Source: Serratia liquefaciens | GTDB lineage: Bacteria > Pseudomonadota > Gammaproteobacteria > Enterobacterales > Enterobacteriaceae | Length of the DNA stretch: 64,000 nt | NCBI GenBank assembly: GCA_012719855.1 | Contig: JAAXZN010000059.1 | Coordinates: forward strand, 62,001 to 126,000 | Direction of reading: 5' to 3' | Part shown: positions 26,811-35,819 of the stretch, one piece after another | How positions within the stretch are numbered: position 1 is the first letter of the stretch | Layout of the letters: each line of letters opens with the position of its first letter | The notes under the pieces: model-generated | Told to the model about the DNA's origin: nothing | Seen by the model: the letters and a program-made list of their open reading frames with translations, nothing else | Databases searched by the model: none | Position numbers and translations under genes: made by a program

Positions 26811-29114
26811 TCAGGAGGCCGGGGCAGCCTGCTCCACTTTCAGCGAGACCAGGCCAATACCCAGTTTCTTCGGCACAAAACCGCCGCTGGCGGCTTCTTG
26901 TGGCTCCGTGGGGGCCGGAGGCGTGATGCTGATGTTTCTGGCGCCGGCAGGGTTGTCGAAGCGCAGCGTCACGGTGGTGTCCTGTTCGCTGAGCGTCACA
27001 AACTGTTCCTGACTGCCTACGCGCACCGAGATAGGTTCGCCGACGTTTTTACCGTAGGCACGGGCGCGCAGAACCAGATCGAATGCAGATGGCAGCGGAT
27101 CGACGTAATCAATATTCACCGTCGGCGCCAGGTTGGCGTCAGACCAACGGCCCCAGTCCTCGACGCTGGAAACGCCGGTGATCGCCTTCACCTGTTCCGG
27201 CATGCCCGGCAGCATAAAGGCGATGGCGTCCGCGCGATATTTAACGGCGGCGTCGTCCACTTTCAGTTTGTCGACGGCGCTTTGGAAAGCGGCAATGCTA
27301 TCGTTTGGCGGACGCTCAAAGTCTATTTTGCCGCGATAGCTGCCCCCTTTGGCCTGCACGATGTGCGGAGGGGCGGCCAGGCTGCCCGACGCGACGCAGG
27401 TGTCGGTGCTTAACGCCAGTTCAGGTGACCACACCCGACCGATTTCATAACACTTGTCGACCCAGACGAATTTCTCGCCTGCGCCCAGCCCGGCAAGCTG
27501 TTTTTTCAGCGGCGTGGACAGGTAGACGTTAAACATCGGCTCAATTTTGTTGTCCGTCACCTTCAGAATAAACGGCACCTTAAAGGTGATGCCGGAGAAG
27601 GTAAAGCGGTTGCCCCGATCGTCGAGACTGTAGTTTGTGATGCTGTTCGGGAAGCCCCACTGTTTCACCACCGCTGGCTTCCAGGCGTTGATTTTTTCGT
27701 CGATGTTCAAGAACAAAGTCGCCAACGTCGGGCTGGACAGGCTGCTGCGGCCGAGGCCAATGTAGTTATCGCCGCCCATCACGTCCAACACGGTGGCGCC
27801 GTTGTCCAGCGTGCTGCGCTTCTCATTGTGCAGCGCGGTCTGCGGGCGGGTACCGTCGATGATAAAGAACAGGTTGCGGCGTTTCTGCCTAGTCAGGATG
27901 TCATAGGCGGTGTTGTTCATCGCCAGATGGTCCGAAGACACCACGATAACGGTATTTTTGAAGTACTCGGACGCCTTGATTTTGTCGATCAGCGCGGCGA
28001 TATGCTGTTGGCTGCAGGCCACTGCGCTCAGCGAACGGTTTTCTTTATTCTGCCAACGGAACGACTTTTTGCTGCAGCTGGCGGAGATAAAACCGTCCGG
28101 ATGATGGGTGTCCACGGTCAAGGCAAACAGCGAGAACTTTTTGTTCTGCTTCGACAGCTCGACAAACTTGTCGAACACCACGTCCAGCACGGTATCGTCG
28201 TACCAGCCCCAGTCATTTTTGTAGCCGGGGTCGCTGACCTGGTCGCGCAGTTCCTTAAAACCGTAGGCATGGTCAAAGCCGTGCGATTTCAGGAAGGTAT
28301 CTTTGCCGGCGAAGGCCAGCTCGGCACCCTGATAGAAGTAGTTGTCGTAACCGGCGGATTTCAGTACGTCACCCAGGCAGACGTTTTCCGGGTAAAAGGT
28401 GGATACCGCGCTGGAGGCGTTGCCGTCAAAGGGCGCAAACAGCGGGATACCGCACTGCGAAGACACCATTCCGGCAATGGTGTAACCGGTGCCGGGCAGC
28501 TGTTGGGTATTGCTGAAGTCGATGCTGTTCTCGCGGTGCTGGTTCAGTTCCTCGGCCAGGCCGGGGAAGGTCTGCTGATCGAAATAGGTTCTCTCCAGGC
28601 TTTCGGCATAGATATACACCAGGTTTGGCGCTTTGCCCTGTACGGTTTTCTTCGGCGCTTTGTAATAGGTGTCAAAGTCGGCGGTATCGCCGCTGATTTG
28701 GCTTTTAACCAGCAGCGAAATGTCCTGAAAGGCCGGGGTGGTGCCGACGGAAAACAGCGCCAGCAGCACGGCGACCAGGCTGTAAACCACGCTGCTGCTT
28801 TTGGCTTTGCGCCGCACCAGACTCCAGGTCAATACGGTGAAGATCAACGCCAGCACCGCCAGCAGGCCGACAAACGGCAGCAGGTATTTGCCGACGCCGG
28901 CGCCCTTCAGGCTGCTGGTGAGGGTGTAGATCACCGCATCGGTAATGCCGTCACCGGTAAAGTAGTTGCTGGCGATCAGCACCACGTTGAGGATCAGATA
29001 GCTGCCCAGCAGCGTCAGCAGGGTGGCCAGCCACCAGCGGTTGGCGGCGGCACGGGTGCGGTAGATTAAAATTGAGGCTAAAAAAAGTGCAAACGAGATT
29101 AATGCTGAAACCAT
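26811..29114 (-). CDS. opgB: Phosphoglycerol transferase I (OpgB/MdoB)
   Basis: A 767-residue inner-membrane enzyme. Four N-terminal membrane helices (about 1-20, 28-50, 77-98 and 107-127) precede a large periplasmic sulfatase/alkaline-phosphatase-fold domain with ESLERTYFD (metal and nucleophile), DWGWYDDTVLD, TVDTHHPDG and SSDHLAMNN. OpgB transfers sn-1-phosphoglycerol from phosphatidylglycerol to osmoregulated periplasmic glucans. The long C-terminal extension (about residues 540-767) has beta-rich repeats seen in enterobacterial OpgB. It is monocistronic here, with 164 bases to amn and no visible terminator hairpin of note. High confidence from overall similarity. Confidence 0.93.
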   Translation of the reverse strand: MVSALISFALFLASILIYRTRAAANRWWLATLLTLLGSYLILNVVLIASNYFTGDGITDAVIYTLTSSLKGAGVGKYLLPFVGLLAVLALIFTVLTWSLVRRKAKSSSVVYSLVAVLLALFSVGTTPAFQDISLLVKSQISGDTADFDTYYKAPKKTVQGKAPNLVYIYAESLERTYFDQQTFPGLAEELNQHRENSIDFSNTQQLPGTGYTIAGMVSSQCGIPLFAPFDGNASSAVSTFYPENVCLGDVLKSAGYDNYFYQGAELAFAGKDTFLKSHGFDHAYGFKELRDQVSDPGYKNDWGWYDDTVLDVVFDKFVELSKQNKKFSLFALTVDTHHPDGFISASCSKKSFRWQNKENRSLSAVACSQQHIAALIDKIKASEYFKNTVIVVSSDHLAMNNTAYDILTRQKRRNLFFIIDGTRPQTALHNEKRSTLDNGATVLDVMGGDNYIGLGRSSLSSPTLATLFLNIDEKINAWKPAVVKQWGFPNSITNYSLDDRGNRFTFSGITFKVPFILKVTDNKIEPMFNVYLSTPLKKQLAGLGAGEKFVWVDKCYEIGRVWSPELALSTDTCVASGSLAAPPHIVQAKGGSYRGKIDFERPPNDSIAAFQSAVDKLKVDDAAVKYRADAIAFMLPGMPEQVKAITGVSSVEDWGRWSDANLAPTVNIDYVDPLPSAFDLVLRARAYGKNVGEPISVRVGSQEQFVTLSEQDTTVTLRFDNPAGARNISITPPAPTEPQEAASGGFVPKKLGIGLVSLKVEQAAPAS

Positions 29115-29405
29115 CCACCGTACCCTGTCTGATTAAAAAGGAAATCTTAACTGCCCTGGCAAACGCCGCCGACCCCAGCACGACGCGAAAGAGGAAGGGT
29201 ATAGCGCATTGAAAGCGCCAGGGTCAATGCGTGTTTGCGCTGCCCAGGCGCGGCAGGGTGCGATCGGTCGTTTTTGTGACAATAGTGTGACATGAATCAC
29301 GCCGATGAGGTGAAAAGCGGCTGAATGTTGCTCATCCGACGTTTGGCTCTAGCCTTGATGGAGAGCGTCGACGAAACACCTACACCCTTTTTTCAGGAGA
29401 AAGCC

Positions 29406-30137
29406 ATGCAGAGCATTCCCGCCGCCGTACTCGATGATTTGGCCCCGCAGGGGATCTTGCGTGCGGCCATCAATCTGGGCAACCCGGTGTTGGCGCAGAA
29501 GGGGCCAGACGGCGAACCTCAGGGGGTTTCCGTGACGCTGGCCCGCGCATTGGCCCGCGAGTTGGGCGTGGCGCTGGAGTTGGTGACCTATGATGCGGCA
29601 GGCAAGGTTTTTACCGCGCTGGAAACCGGAGACTGGAATATCGCCTTTATGGCCATCGAACCGGTGAGGGCGGCACAAATTGCGTTCAGTGCGCCTTATG
29701 CGATCATTGAGGGGACCTATCTGGTGGCCCGGGCGTCTCCCTGGCAGCAGGTTGCCGAACTCGACCGGCCCGAGGTGCGCATTGCCGTAGGCCAGGGAGC
29801 AGCTTACGATCTGTACCTGTCGCGAACCTTAAAGCAGGCGCAACTGGTGCGTGCCGATACCTCCGCCGACGCGATAGCTTTGTTTCTCGAGCAGGGGTTG
29901 GATGCGGCCGCAGGCGTGCGTCAGCCGTTGCTGGCCGCCTCGGCGGAAAATCCGGGGTATCGGGTGCTGGCTGGGCATTTCACCGCTATCCAGCAGGCGA
30001 TGGCGGTTCCGCGACAAAAAGCGTCGGGGGCGGCCTATGTGCGTGATTTTGTGGAGTGGTGCAAGGCAAGCGGTCTGGTGTTGCAGGCTTTGCAACGCAG
30101 CGGTCAGGGGGATGTTACCGTCGCGCCTTCTGCCTGA
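29406..30137 (+). CDS. Solute-binding protein family 3 homologue without signal peptide
   Basis: A 243-residue protein with the fold of amino-acid-type periplasmic binding proteins (APQGILRAAINLGNP, GVSVTLARALARELGV, WNIAFMAIEPVRAAQI, IAVGQGAAYDLYLSRTL). The ATG at 29406 has AGGAGA before it. Neither this start nor the longer frame (which would begin with TTG) gives a good secretion signal, so the product may stay in the cytosol. No ABC permease or ATPase lies beside it. Cytosolic members of this family are usually listed as transporter-related but may be sensors or ligand-sequestering proteins. The ligand is unknown; an amino acid is only a family-based guess. Confidence 0.78.
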   Translation: MQSIPAAVLDDLAPQGILRAAINLGNPVLAQKGPDGEPQGVSVTLARALARELGVALELVTYDAAGKVFTALETGDWNIAFMAIEPVRAAQIAFSAPYAIIEGTYLVARASPWQQVAELDRPEVRIAVGQGAAYDLYLSRTLKQAQLVRADTSADAIALFLEQGLDAAAGVRQPLLAASAENPGYRVLAGHFTAIQQAMAVPRQKASGAAYVRDFVEWCKASGLVLQALQRSGQGDVTVAPSA

Positions 30138-30150
30138 GGGGGGAATGGCA

Positions 30151-30172
30151 GGGGCGCTGCATACTGCGCCCC
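30151..30172. repeat. Short repeat element, copy 1 (REP-like)
   Basis: GGGGCGCTGCATACTGCGCC followed by CC closely matches 36934-36954. It forms an imperfect hairpin between two convergent genes, so it may act as a terminator or be a dispersed palindromic repeat. Confidence 0.5.
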
Positions 30173-30190
30173 CGATAAAGCGAACAACGT

Positions 30191-31126
30191 TTAATGCAGC
30201 TCCACCGCGTACTGTTCCACCGGAGTGATTTTCTTGATCAGCTTGTTGTCGAACAGGAACTGTTCGTAAGCCTGGTAGCGGGCCTTGTCCAGCCTGGCCG
30301 GATCGGTTGCGAACAGCGGCAGGCTGGCTTGCCAGGCCTGTTTGTTCAGCTCGGTATTGAGTTCCGGATGGGCTTTGGCGAACGCCAGCCAGCTTTCCTG
30401 CGGGTGGGCGTGCAGGTAGTCGCTGCCTTTTTTCAGTGCCACGAGGAATTTTTTGATTTTCGGCTCGGCCAGCGCGTCGCGGTTGGCGACGATAATCAGC
30501 TCGTCGTAGGTCGGCACGCCGTAGTCTTCCACGTTAAACACCACCGGATCTTTGCCCTGCAGTTTCAGCTCCAGCGCTTCAATATTGCGATATCCGCCGA
30601 TCACCGCATCGACCTGGCCAGCCAGCAGGGCGCTGGTCAGCTGAAAGTTAACGTTGATCAGTTGGGTGTCCCTGGGGGTGAGCTTTTCATGTTCAAGCAT
30701 GGTTGCCAGCGTAGCCTGTTCGATCCCGCTGACGGAATAACCGATTTTTTTACCCTTCAGACCTGCCGGCGTGGTGATGCTTTTATCCAGCGTAATCACG
30801 GTATTGAGCGGCGAGTTGATCAGGGTGCCTACGCGTACCAGAGGCAGGCCCTGGTCGGCGAAAAAGTGCAGCTGCGGCTGGTAGGTGATGGCCAAATCGG
30901 CCTGTTTTGCTGCTACCAGACGCGGCGGCAGAGCCGGATCGGAAGGAGGCACAATCTTGACGTCCAGCCCTTCGGCCTTGAAGGCCCCGATCTGCTCGGC
31001 CACCATGATGGGCGCGTGGTCGGGGTTGATATACCAGTCGAGCACCAGCGTCAGTTTTTCAGCGGCGGCGGCCTGGCCGGTCAAAGCGGCGCTGAGCAGC
31101 AGCCCGCTGACGGTTTTCTTAAGCAT
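30191..31126 (-). CDS. thiY: Thiamine-precursor ABC transporter, periplasmic binding protein ThiY
   Basis: A 311-residue NMT1/THI5-like binding protein. The signal peptide ends near GQAAAA-EKL. The core LDWYINPDHAPIMVAEQIGAF is diagnostic of the pyrimidine (HMP or formylaminopyrimidine) binding group. Further family segments are VPPSDPALPPRLVAAKQADLAI and VGGYRNIEALEL-type sequence. I chose the ATG at 31126 with GGGA upstream; the longer frame overlaps the permease gene. It is the last gene of tenA-thiZ-thiX-thiY, led by a TPP riboswitch, so expression should fall when thiamine pyrophosphate is plentiful. It delivers a thiamine pyrimidine precursor to the ThiX/ThiZ importer. Confidence 0.9.
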   Translation of the reverse strand: MLKKTVSGLLLSAALTGQAAAAEKLTLVLDWYINPDHAPIMVAEQIGAFKAEGLDVKIVPPSDPALPPRLVAAKQADLAITYQPQLHFFADQGLPLVRVGTLINSPLNTVITLDKSITTPAGLKGKKIGYSVSGIEQATLATMLEHEKLTPRDTQLINVNFQLTSALLAGQVDAVIGGYRNIEALELKLQGKDPVVFNVEDYGVPTYDELIIVANRDALAEPKIKKFLVALKKGSDYLHAHPQESWLAFAKAHPELNTELNKQAWQASLPLFATDPARLDKARYQAYEQFLFDNKLIKKITPVEQYAVELH

Positions 31127-31154
31127 GGATATTCCCTTTGTCGTTGAAAGGCGA

Positions 31155-31922
31155 TCAGTCATTTTCCGGCGCCCAGTCGATCAGGCGCAGCAGCAGCGCG
31201 TCCACCGTCACCCACAGCAAGACGGTCATCAGCACCAATATAAACAGCGCGGCAAAGCAGATGTCGGTCTGCATGCGCGCGTTGGCGTTAAGCATTACGT
31301 AACCCAGCCCTTCCGCCGAGCCAACCCATTCGCCGATGATGGCGCCGATAGGGGCGACGGCGGCGGCCATCCGCAGCCCGGAACCGAAAGCCGGTAGCGC
31401 TGCCATCAGCCGCACGTGACGCAGTTGGGCCCAGGGTGAAGCGCGCAGGGTGCGGGCCAGATCGAGATAATCGTTATTGACCCGGCGCAGCCCATCGAAG
31501 AAGGCGGACGTGACCGGGAAGAAAATCACCAGCACCGCCATCACCACTTTGGCGCTCATGCCAAAGCCGAACCACAGTACCAACAGCGGCGCCAGAGCAA
31601 ACACCGGTATCGCCTGGCTGGTCAGCACCAAGGGCATTAACCAGCGCTGCAAGCGCGGCGAAAAGATCATGCACAGCGCCAGCGTGGCGCCGAGCAAAAT
31701 CCCGGCCAGCAAACCGCAGGCGATCTCCGAGGCGGTGATCAGCGTGTGATAAGCGAGGTAAGCACGGTTGTCCCACAGCGCCTGTGCCACCGCCGAGGGG
31801 GAGGGCAACAGGAAGGCAGGAATATCGCCCAGCGTGACCAGCCCCCAGAGCAGCAACAGGCCGGCGAACACCGTCAGGCTGCGACGCATCCGCGACAGAC
31901 GGCTTTCAGGCAGGGTTTTCAT
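31155..31922 (-). CDS. thiX: Thiamine-precursor ABC transporter permease ThiX
   Basis: A 255-residue inner-membrane permease of the SsuC/TauC type with about six helices. The cytoplasmic coupling loop reads EWVGSAEGLGYVMLNA, following the typical IGAIIG, with ATLRASPWAQLRHVRL-like sequence before it. It overlaps the ATPase gene upstream by four bases (ATGA) and is 28 bases ahead of the binding-protein gene. Membership in the riboswitch-led operon assigns it to uptake of the thiamine pyrimidine moiety, not to sulfonates or nitrate, to which its family is otherwise related. Confidence 0.9.
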   Translation of the reverse strand: MKTLPESRLSRMRRSLTVFAGLLLLWGLVTLGDIPAFLLPSPSAVAQALWDNRAYLAYHTLITASEIACGLLAGILLGATLALCMIFSPRLQRWLMPLVLTSQAIPVFALAPLLVLWFGFGMSAKVVMAVLVIFFPVTSAFFDGLRRVNNDYLDLARTLRASPWAQLRHVRLMAALPAFGSGLRMAAAVAPIGAIIGEWVGSAEGLGYVMLNANARMQTDICFAALFILVLMTVLLWVTVDALLLRLIDWAPEND

Positions 31923-32674
31923 CCGGCGGCCCTCACCAGTTGCAGCAGCAACTCGCTCTGGCTTTTCAACAGCTGAGGATTGTCCGGCGCTCGTGGCGGT
32001 AAGCCCTCGATAACATGGCTGTCGTCCAGGCCCGCCGGATAACGGGACAGCACCAGCAGGCGGTGGCTGAGGCGGCAGGCCTCCATGGGGTCGTGAGTGA
32101 TCAGCAGCACGGTATGCTGCGCCAGCAGTTCGGCGGCCAACTGCTGGATCATGGCGCGGGTAATGGTATCCAGCGCCGAGAAGGGTTCGTCCATCAACAC
32201 AATCGGCTGACGTTCATACAGGGTGCGGGCAATAGCGGCACGTTGACGCATGCCGCCGGACAGCGCGGCGGGCAAGCTGCGGCCATAGCCGCTCAGCCCC
32301 ACGCGTTCCAGCAAATGCTCCGCCCAGGCACGGTCGACCTTTTCGCCGCGCAGCCGCGCGCCGAGGCTAATATTTTCGTCAATCGTCAGCCAGGGATAGA
32401 GCAGATCCTTTTGCCCCATATAGGCGATACGCCCGGCGATCGGCAGGCCATCGCTGCCGATAACCGTACCGGAAGTGGGTTTCGCCAGTCCGGCGATGAT
32501 CTTCAGCAGGCTGGTTTTCCCCGCGCCGCTGGCGCCGAGCAGGGCAACGAAGCTGCCGCCGGCGATATCGAAATTCAGACCATCGAAAATCACCTGCTGA
32601 CCAAAGCGCAGGGTCAGATCCCGCACCTGAATGCCGGGCCGGACATTGCCGTGCTGCGTGTCGCCGAGGCTCAT
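31919..32674 (-). CDS. thiZ: Thiamine-precursor ABC transporter ATPase ThiZ
   Basis: A 251-residue ATP-binding subunit. Walker A GASGAGKTSLLK is at about residues 47-58, signature LSGGMRQRAAIAR at about 137-149, Walker B VLMDEPFSALD at about 158-168, and the switch histidine in LLITHDP. It overlaps tenA upstream and thiX downstream by four bases each, giving tight translational coupling. Sequence class is that of nitrate/sulfonate/taurine-type importers, and the thiamine assignment rests on the operon and the TPP riboswitch. Confidence 0.9.
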   Translation of the reverse strand: MSLGDTQHGNVRPGIQVRDLTLRFGQQVIFDGLNFDIAGGSFVALLGASGAGKTSLLKIIAGLAKPTSGTVIGSDGLPIAGRIAYMGQKDLLYPWLTIDENISLGARLRGEKVDRAWAEHLLERVGLSGYGRSLPAALSGGMRQRAAIARTLYERQPIVLMDEPFSALDTITRAMIQQLAAELLAQHTVLLITHDPMEACRLSHRLLVLSRYPAGLDDSHVIEGLPPRAPDNPQLLKSQSELLLQLVRAAG

Positions 32675-33351
32675 TGGGCATTCAACCCCATCTGCCAGAA
32701 GGCGGACTCCAGGCGGGTGGCGGTGGTGAAAATCGCCGACAGTTCGTTCAGGCGGCTTTGGGCACCCCGCTGGAGGCCTACGTTTTCCAGCAGGTCGAGG
32801 GAGGCTTGGACGCCGCTCAGATATGCCGGGTCACCGTAGTTGCGGATCCAGGAGGCATAGGGATTGCCTTCCATCACGGTATTGGGATCGTTAAGCAGGC
32901 GCAGGCCGATTTCGGCATAGCCGGCGACGCAGGGCATTAAGGCTGCCAGCAGATCCAGAGCGTCCCCGGCGTGGCCGATATCGAGTACGTAGCGGGTGTA
33001 GTTCAGGGTTTCTGGCGCTTCGGGTTCGGCGGCTATCTGCGGTTCGCTCAGCCCCCAGTCGGCGCAATAGGCCAGGTGCAGGGGCAGTTCGGCGACAATG
33101 GCATTGAGCGAAGCGGTGGCAGCACGCATTTCCGGCAGGGTGCGCAGTTTGCTGACCAGCAGGGCATAGGCTCGGGCAAAGTGGATCAGGAACAGATAAT
33201 CCTGCGTCAGGTAGCGGCGAAACGCGGGTTCCGGCAGCGTGCCGGCGGCCAGTTGCTGGATAAAGGGATGTGCCACATAGTCCTGCCAGTGGCCGCCGGC
33301 CTGTTGGCGCAGCTTTCCGTAAAGACCGTTTTCGAATAAGGGAGTAAACAT
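32671..33351 (-). CDS. tenA: Aminopyrimidine aminohydrolase / thiaminase II TenA
   Basis: A 226-residue cytosolic helical enzyme that hydrolyses aminopyrimidine thiamine-degradation products to HMP (salvage) and can cleave thiamine. Family features are HPFIQQLAAGTLPEPAFRRY near the start, the tyrosine-rich YLTQDYLFLIHFARAYAL, the catalytic-type cysteine in LMPCVAGYAEIG (about residue 140), and ASWIRNYGDPAYL. It is the first gene of the operon. GGAGG sits just before the ATG, about 80 bases after the TPP riboswitch. Co-location with thiXYZ matches the known pyrimidine salvage route in which imported formylaminopyrimidine or aminopyrimidine is converted to HMP. Confidence 0.92.
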   Translation of the reverse strand: MFTPLFENGLYGKLRQQAGGHWQDYVAHPFIQQLAAGTLPEPAFRRYLTQDYLFLIHFARAYALLVSKLRTLPEMRAATASLNAIVAELPLHLAYCADWGLSEPQIAAEPEAPETLNYTRYVLDIGHAGDALDLLAALMPCVAGYAEIGLRLLNDPNTVMEGNPYASWIRNYGDPAYLSGVQASLDLLENVGLQRGAQSRLNELSAIFTTATRLESAFWQMGLNAQ

Positions 33352-33432
33352 GGGACCTCCAAAAGTGAGTGGAGATCCGGGCGCGCTGAGGTGAGGTATG
33401 AACAGGCAACCGCCGTGAGGGGATTGCCGACC

Positions 33433-33512
33433 GTCCCTTCGCTGGCATGACCCAGATCAGGTTCAAAGGGTTCGGCTTGCGCCATCTCAGCCCGTAACAG
33501 GACACCCCTCGG
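33433..33512 (-). promoter_or_regulatory. TPP riboswitch (THI element)
   Basis: Read on the minus strand it has GGGTGTCC at the 5' end, the conserved GGCTGAGA (opposite 33485-33490), ACCCTTTGAACCTGATC (ACCTGATC opposite 33455-33462), and TGGGTCATGCCAGCGAAGGG closing the helix. This is a standard thiamine pyrophosphate aptamer. About 80 bases separate it from the tenA start. The expression platform there may sequester the GGAGG ribosome site, since no obvious terminator T run is seen. Confidence 0.95.
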
Positions 33513-33676
33513 AGGAGCCTGTTATACGATATTTACTTTTTGATTACAATGCTCAGGCGATGCTTGGCCGCAAGCAAAAAGGATCCGTTTAGTGCGATCG
33601 GCCACGATATTTCTGGCCTGGAGGGGGGCATTTTTGTCACTGTAATCCGGTCATTAATGAATCTAAGGATCACCCC

Positions 33677-34699
33677 ATGAAGAAAATCGGATTCCTTTCT
33701 TTCGGCCACTGGACGCCTTCGTCGCAGTCGGGCACCCGTTCGGCGGCCGATGCGCTGCTGCAATCCATTGATCTTGCCGTGGCGGCAGAAGAACTGGGGG
33801 CGGATGGGGCTTATTTTCGCGTGCACCACTTCGCCCGCCAGCTTGCCTCGCCATTTCCGCTGTTGGCGGCCATCGGCGCTAAAACCCGACGTATCGAGAT
33901 CGGCACCGGCGTGATCGACATGCGTTATGAAAATCCGCTTTATATGGTCGAAGATGCCTGCGCCGCCGACCTGATTTCCGGCGGGCGCTTGCAACTGGGC
34001 ATCAGTCGCGGTTCTCCCGAACAGGTGATTGATGGCTGGCGTTATTTTGGCTATACGCCTGCCGAAGGCGAGACTGAAGCCGATATGGCGCGCCGTCATA
34101 CCGACGTTTTGTTGGAAGCGCTGCGTGGTGAAGGCTTCGCTGAACCTAACCCGCAACCGATGTTCCCGAATCCACCGGGCCTGCTGCGGGTCGAGCCTTT
34201 CTCCGCCGGGCTGCGCGATCGCATCTGGTGGGGCGCCAGCTCGGACGCCACGGCGGTTTGGGCGGCGAAGCTGGGCATGAATCTGCAAAGTTCGACGCTG
34301 AAAAACGATGAAACCGGCGAACCTTTCCACGTGCAGCAGGCCAAGCAGATCCGCGCCTATCGCGCCGCCTGGAAGGACGCGGGCCATGTGCGTGAACCAC
34401 GGGTGTCGGTCAGCCGCAGCATCTTTGCGCTGATGAACCAGCAGGATCGCAGCTATTTCGGCAACAGCGGTCAGGACAGCGATCAGGTGGGGTATATCGA
34501 TCAGCAGACTCGTGCGGTATTCGGCCGTAGCTATGCCGCCGAGCCGGAGCTGTTGATCAAGCAGCTGGCGCAGGACGAAGCGATCGCCGAAGCCGATACC
34601 TTGCTGTTGACCGTGCCCAACCAGCTGGGCGTCGACTACAACGCCCACGTGATTGAGTCGATCCTGACCCATGTCGCGCCGGCGCTGGGTTGGCGCTGA
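33677..34699 (+). CDS. LLM-class flavin-dependent oxidoreductase
   Basis: A 340-residue luciferase-like monooxygenase-family protein with a TIM-barrel flavin fold. Family segments include AAEELGADGAYFRVHHFA, TRRIEIGTGVIDMRYENPLY, AADLISGGRLQLGISRGSP and LLLTVPNQLGVDYNAHVIE. Members reduce or oxygenate small substrates using FMNH2 or F420 (in enterobacteria FMN). It is preceded by a 160-base gap after the TPP riboswitch and followed 67 bases later by a GlxA-type regulator on the same strand. Substrate and reductase partner are unknown. Riboswitch proximity does not imply thiamine function because the strands differ. Confidence 0.88.
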   Translation: MKKIGFLSFGHWTPSSQSGTRSAADALLQSIDLAVAAEELGADGAYFRVHHFARQLASPFPLLAAIGAKTRRIEIGTGVIDMRYENPLYMVEDACAADLISGGRLQLGISRGSPEQVIDGWRYFGYTPAEGETEADMARRHTDVLLEALRGEGFAEPNPQPMFPNPPGLLRVEPFSAGLRDRIWWGASSDATAVWAAKLGMNLQSSTLKNDETGEPFHVQQAKQIRAYRAAWKDAGHVREPRVSVSRSIFALMNQQDRSYFGNSGQDSDQVGYIDQQTRAVFGRSYAAEPELLIKQLAQDEAIAEADTLLLTVPNQLGVDYNAHVIESILTHVAPALGWR

Positions 34700-34766
34700 T
34701 GAGGAAAACGCTTCTCAAACCGGGAAGCGTTATTGACTTATCTTGTCGGTTTTGTATTTTAAGGAC

Positions 34767-35741
34767 ATGCATACATTTCTGATTATCGTCCCCGAAGGGG
34801 GCATGCTGTTCGAATCGGCGGGGATCGCCGACATCCTGATGCAGGCCAACCGCTTGCGGCCCGATGACGCGCCGTTCTACCAGATGGCGATAGTGACCAC
34901 GCAAGCCCACCGGGTGGTGCATGGCTCATCCGGCTTGAATTTATTGGCCGATCATCGCCTGGCGGATCTCGACCCTGAGGTGGAACGCGATACCATCATC
35001 GTTACCGGCAAAGGGGCGACCGAGGAAGAGAGCGCCTTTGTGGTGGATTGGCTGCGCCGTGCGGCCCCCAAGGCGCGACGCGTGGCGTCCGTTTGCGGTG
35101 GGGCCATGCTGTTGGCCGAGGCTGGCTTGCTGGACGGCCGCCGGGCGACCACCCATTGGCGGCTGCTGGAAACCTTGCAGGCCCGCTTCCCCAAAGTGAA
35201 GGTCGAAAATGGGCCGATCTATGTGCAGGATGGTGCCGTTTGGACCTCTGGCGGCGTCAGCTCCGGGTTTGATCTCACCCTGGCGCTGGTGGAGGACGAT
35301 TACGGTTTCGTGCAGGCCCGCGAAGTGGCGCAGGATCTGGTGATGTTTTTGCGCCGGCCCGGCGGGCAGGCGCAGTTCAGCCGTTATCCACTGAATCAGG
35401 CCAAAACACCGGGGCCTATCCGCGATCTGCAGAGCTGGATCCTGGAGAATCTGGCCGAGGATCTTTCCGTTGAGAAACTGGCCGAGCGGGTTGCCATGAG
35501 TCCGCGTAACTTTACGCGCGTGTTCACGCGTGAAACCGGTATTTCACCCGCCAAATTTGTCGAAGAAGGGCGCTTGTACATCGCCCGCCAGCGCCTGGAA
35601 CAGAGCTCACAAGGCATTGAACAAATCGCCACCAGCAGCGGTTTCGGCAATGCTCTCAATCTGCGCCGCGTTTTCGAACGGCATTTGCAACTGACCCCCA
35701 CCGAATACCGCGATCGCTTCCATTCACGCACTTTGGCGTAA
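34767..35741 (+). CDS. GlxA-type transcriptional regulator (DJ-1/PfpI domain plus AraC HTH)
   Basis: A 324-residue regulator. Residues 1-190 form a DJ-1/PfpI-like amidotransferase fold with the nucleophile-elbow cysteine in ARRVASVCGGAMLLAEAG. The C-terminal ~100 residues form a paired AraC helix-turn-helix (VEKLAERVAMSPRNFTRVF and IEQIATSSGFGNALNLRRVF). I used the ATG at 34767, which AAGGAC precedes; a longer frame needs a TTG. GlxA-family regulators often control metabolism of nitrogenous or amidated compounds (for example glycine betaine or arginine catabolism). The neighbouring flavin oxidoreductase and GAPDH paralogue are possible targets, with no direct evidence. Confidence 0.9.
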   Translation: MHTFLIIVPEGGMLFESAGIADILMQANRLRPDDAPFYQMAIVTTQAHRVVHGSSGLNLLADHRLADLDPEVERDTIIVTGKGATEEESAFVVDWLRRAAPKARRVASVCGGAMLLAEAGLLDGRRATTHWRLLETLQARFPKVKVENGPIYVQDGAVWTSGGVSSGFDLTLALVEDDYGFVQAREVAQDLVMFLRRPGGQAQFSRYPLNQAKTPGPIRDLQSWILENLAEDLSVEKLAERVAMSPRNFTRVFTRETGISPAKFVEEGRLYIARQRLEQSSQGIEQIATSSGFGNALNLRRVFERHLQLTPTEYRDRFHSRTLA

Positions 35742-35819
35742 ATTGATCTACAAACGTCATTTACGACATGCTCCCCGCGGCTTAAATTTACACCAGAGCC
35801 AATAACGAAGGAGTAGATC

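Noticed and set aside
27828..29069. 413-codon open frame opposite opgB
   Set aside because: Antisense to a conserved gene, with low-complexity composition and no domain.
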